DNA of 15,540 nucleotides, taken from Lachnospiraceae bacterium (GTDB taxonomy: Bacteria > Bacillota > Clostridia > Lachnospirales > Lachnospiraceae). Numbering within the stretch: position 1 is the stretch's first letter; the number at the start of each line of letters is the position of its first letter. Where the stretch lies: contig JAJPYH010000226.1 of NCBI GenBank assembly GCA_021205045.1, positions 1 through 15,540 of the forward strand, in the 5' to 3' direction. Positions 14,468 to 15,540 of the stretch are shown in pieces. The translations under genes and the position numbers were made by a program. The notes under the pieces were generated by a model. It made no database searches. It was not told the DNA's origin and was given only the letters and a program-made list of their open reading frames with translations.

Positions 14468-15328
14468 ATGAAGTATCTGAATGCAGCAAAGGCGTATCTG
14501 ATTATCACCCTGGCTTCTGCCGTTTATTCTGTGGGAATCGCCCTGTTTCTGGATCCCAACAATCTGGCGCCCGGCGGCGTCTCCGGTCTGGCGATTATTC
14601 TGAACAGGCTTCTGCCGCTGCAGGTGGGCACGCTGATGTTTCTGCTGAATATCCCGATTTTAATTCTGGGGATATGGAAACTGGGAGTGCGTGTGATTGT
14701 CCGCAGTGTCTACTGCCTGGCGGTCAGTTCTGTGATGATCAACTATCTGAGCGCGCATTTTCAGGTGATCACTGAGGATAAGCTGCTGGCGGCGCTGTCC
14801 GGCGCGGTGCTGATGGGAGTGGGCATCGGTGTGGTCATGAAGCAGGACGCGACCACCGGGGGCATGGATATTGTGATTAAGGTTCTGCGGAAAAAGTACC
14901 CGCAGCTTAAGACCAACAGCCTTTTCCTGATCACGGATATTTTCGTGGTGGCGCTGTCCGCTGTGGTATTCATGGATATTGAGGCGGCGCTGTACGCGGC
15001 GGTGACGGTGGTGATGAATTCTGTGGTGCTGGATATGGTGCTTTACGGCAGGGATGAGGCGAAGCTTCTCTATATCATCAGTGACCACAGCGCTCAGATC
15101 GCGGAGCGCATTTTAAAGGAGCTGGATATCGGCCTGACCTATGTGCATGGAAAGGGCGGCTACAGCGGACGGGACAAGGAGGTTTTGATGGTGGTGATGC
15201 ACAAAAACCTTCTGCCCAAAGCTGAGGAGGTTGTCAGACAGGAGGATCCGGCGGCGTTTATGATTGTGACAAGCGCCAATGAAATATATGGAGAGGGGTA
15301 TAAAAATATTTTCAGTGAAAAGCTCTGA
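14468..15328 (+). CDS. YitT-family membrane protein
   Basis: A multi-pass membrane protein of unknown function (DUF161 membrane domain plus C-terminal DUF2179). From ATG 14468 it has 286 residues. Hydrophobic segments lie at about 9-27, 51-71, 78-94, 106-124, 151-169 and 173-191. The motif DPNNLAPGGVSGLAIIL after the first helix is typical, as is the glycine-rich DATTGGMDIV (127-136). The soluble tail (about 199-286) includes TYVHGKGGYSGRDKEVLMVV. The start is uncertain: ATG 14468 has GAGAAAG 8 nt upstream; ATG 14447 touches AAGGGA; GTG 14414 would give 304 residues. It begins 79 nt after ilvA, without an evident promoter. No partner gene explains its job. Confidence 0.88.
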   Translation: MKYLNAAKAYLIITLASAVYSVGIALFLDPNNLAPGGVSGLAIILNRLLPLQVGTLMFLLNIPILILGIWKLGVRVIVRSVYCLAVSSVMINYLSAHFQVITEDKLLAALSGAVLMGVGIGVVMKQDATTGGMDIVIKVLRKKYPQLKTNSLFLITDIFVVALSAVVFMDIEAALYAAVTVVMNSVVLDMVLYGRDEAKLLYIISDHSAQIAERILKELDIGLTYVHGKGGYSGRDKEVLMVVMHKNLLPKAEEVVRQEDPAAFMIVTSANEIYGEGYKNIFSEKL

Positions 15329-15333
15329 TTTCG

Positions 15334-15362
15334 TTGAAAAGATTTTGGGCTTATACTATAAT
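15334..15362 (+). promoter_or_regulatory. Promoter of the GntR-type regulator
   Basis: TTGAAA (15334-15339) and a perfect TATAAT (15357-15362) are 17 nt apart. Transcription would begin near 15369. An imperfect dyad, TGCAAATATTCGCA (15369-15382), overlaps the predicted start site and could be an operator. Confidence 0.78.
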
Positions 15363-15397
15363 ATCTCCTGCAAATATTCGCAATGGGGAGGCGGAAA

Positions 15398-15540
15398 GTG
15401 ACCAGTAGAGAAACGGTTGGGGATATGGGAGATGTCAATTCTCTGAGAGGGAGGGTGTTTCACCAGATCAGAGATAATATCCTCAGCGGGAAGTACAAGG
15501 AGCACGAAGAGTTAAAGGAAGTTGCCATCGGCGAGGAGAT
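15398..15540 (+). CDS. GntR-family transcriptional regulator, N-terminal part
   Basis: Only the first 47 codons are inside the window. After a short leader peptide the sequence LRGRVFHQIRDNILSGKYKE, then HEELKEVAIGEE, matches the first helix and wing region of the FadR/FCD branch of GntR winged-helix regulators, which usually bind a small carboxylate or sugar acid through a C-terminal FCD domain. GGGGAGG (15385-15391) lies 6 nt before the GTG start; a later ATG at 15425 has no such site. The recognition helix and ligand domain are beyond the window, so target and effector cannot be stated. Confidence 0.8.
   Translation, partial: MTSRETVGDMGDVNSLRGRVFHQIRDNILSGKYKEHEELKEVAIGEE

Noticed and set aside
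15160..15438. Small - strand open frame overlapping the end of the YitT gene and the regulator promoter
   Set aside because: It overlaps a clear coding end and a consensus promoter on the + strand and has no recognisable domain.

Overview
The window reads as a chromosomal housekeeping segment of a Gram-positive anaerobe of the class Clostridia, most likely a Lachnospiraceae member. The basis is the gene content and order (infC-rpmI-rplT; plsX-acpP-rnc-smc-ftsY), strong AGGAGG-type ribosome binding sites, sigma-A-like promoters, and the style of the proteins. Species cannot be named from the sequence alone. Every supported gene is on the + strand. I see no rRNA, tRNA, CRISPR array, insertion sequence or phage gene.

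Positions 1-1500 hold the translation operon infC-rpmI-rplT. A good promoter (56-84) is followed by a structured leader of about 190 nt that ends in an intrinsic terminator (211-244) before infC. The leader can form two mutually exclusive structures, which is what transcription attenuation by L20 would need. IF3 appears to start at an AUU codon (279), not at the upstream TTG that lies inside the terminator. A strong terminator (1453-1496) follows rplT.

Positions 1500-6215 hold pepD (M20C dipeptidase), an rlmD-like 23S rRNA uracil-5 methyltransferase whose GTG start abuts the pepD stop, and pepF (M3 oligoendopeptidase) with its own promoter. PepD carries an extra Gln/Thr-rich stretch built from a 14-residue imperfect tandem duplication.

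Positions 6215-13080 hold plsX, acpP, rnc, smc and ftsY: phospholipid precursor synthesis, acyl carrier protein, RNase III, the condensin ATPase and the SRP receptor. PlsX has a promoter with a duplicated -10-like repeat. A compact terminator sits between acpP and rnc, so the downstream genes probably depend on readthrough. The rnc and smc genes overlap by 10 nt.

Positions 13080-15540 hold a PLP-dependent threonine ammonia-lyase with a C-terminal ACT domain, a YitT-family membrane protein, and the first 47 codons of a GntR-family (FadR/FCD-like) regulator with its own consensus promoter; this last gene runs off the window end.

I did not find a clearly novel multi-gene system. The most informative signals are regulatory: the infC leader with its AUU start, the terminator-gene abutments before pepD and rnc, and the repeats in the plsX promoter and the ftsY-ilvA spacer.
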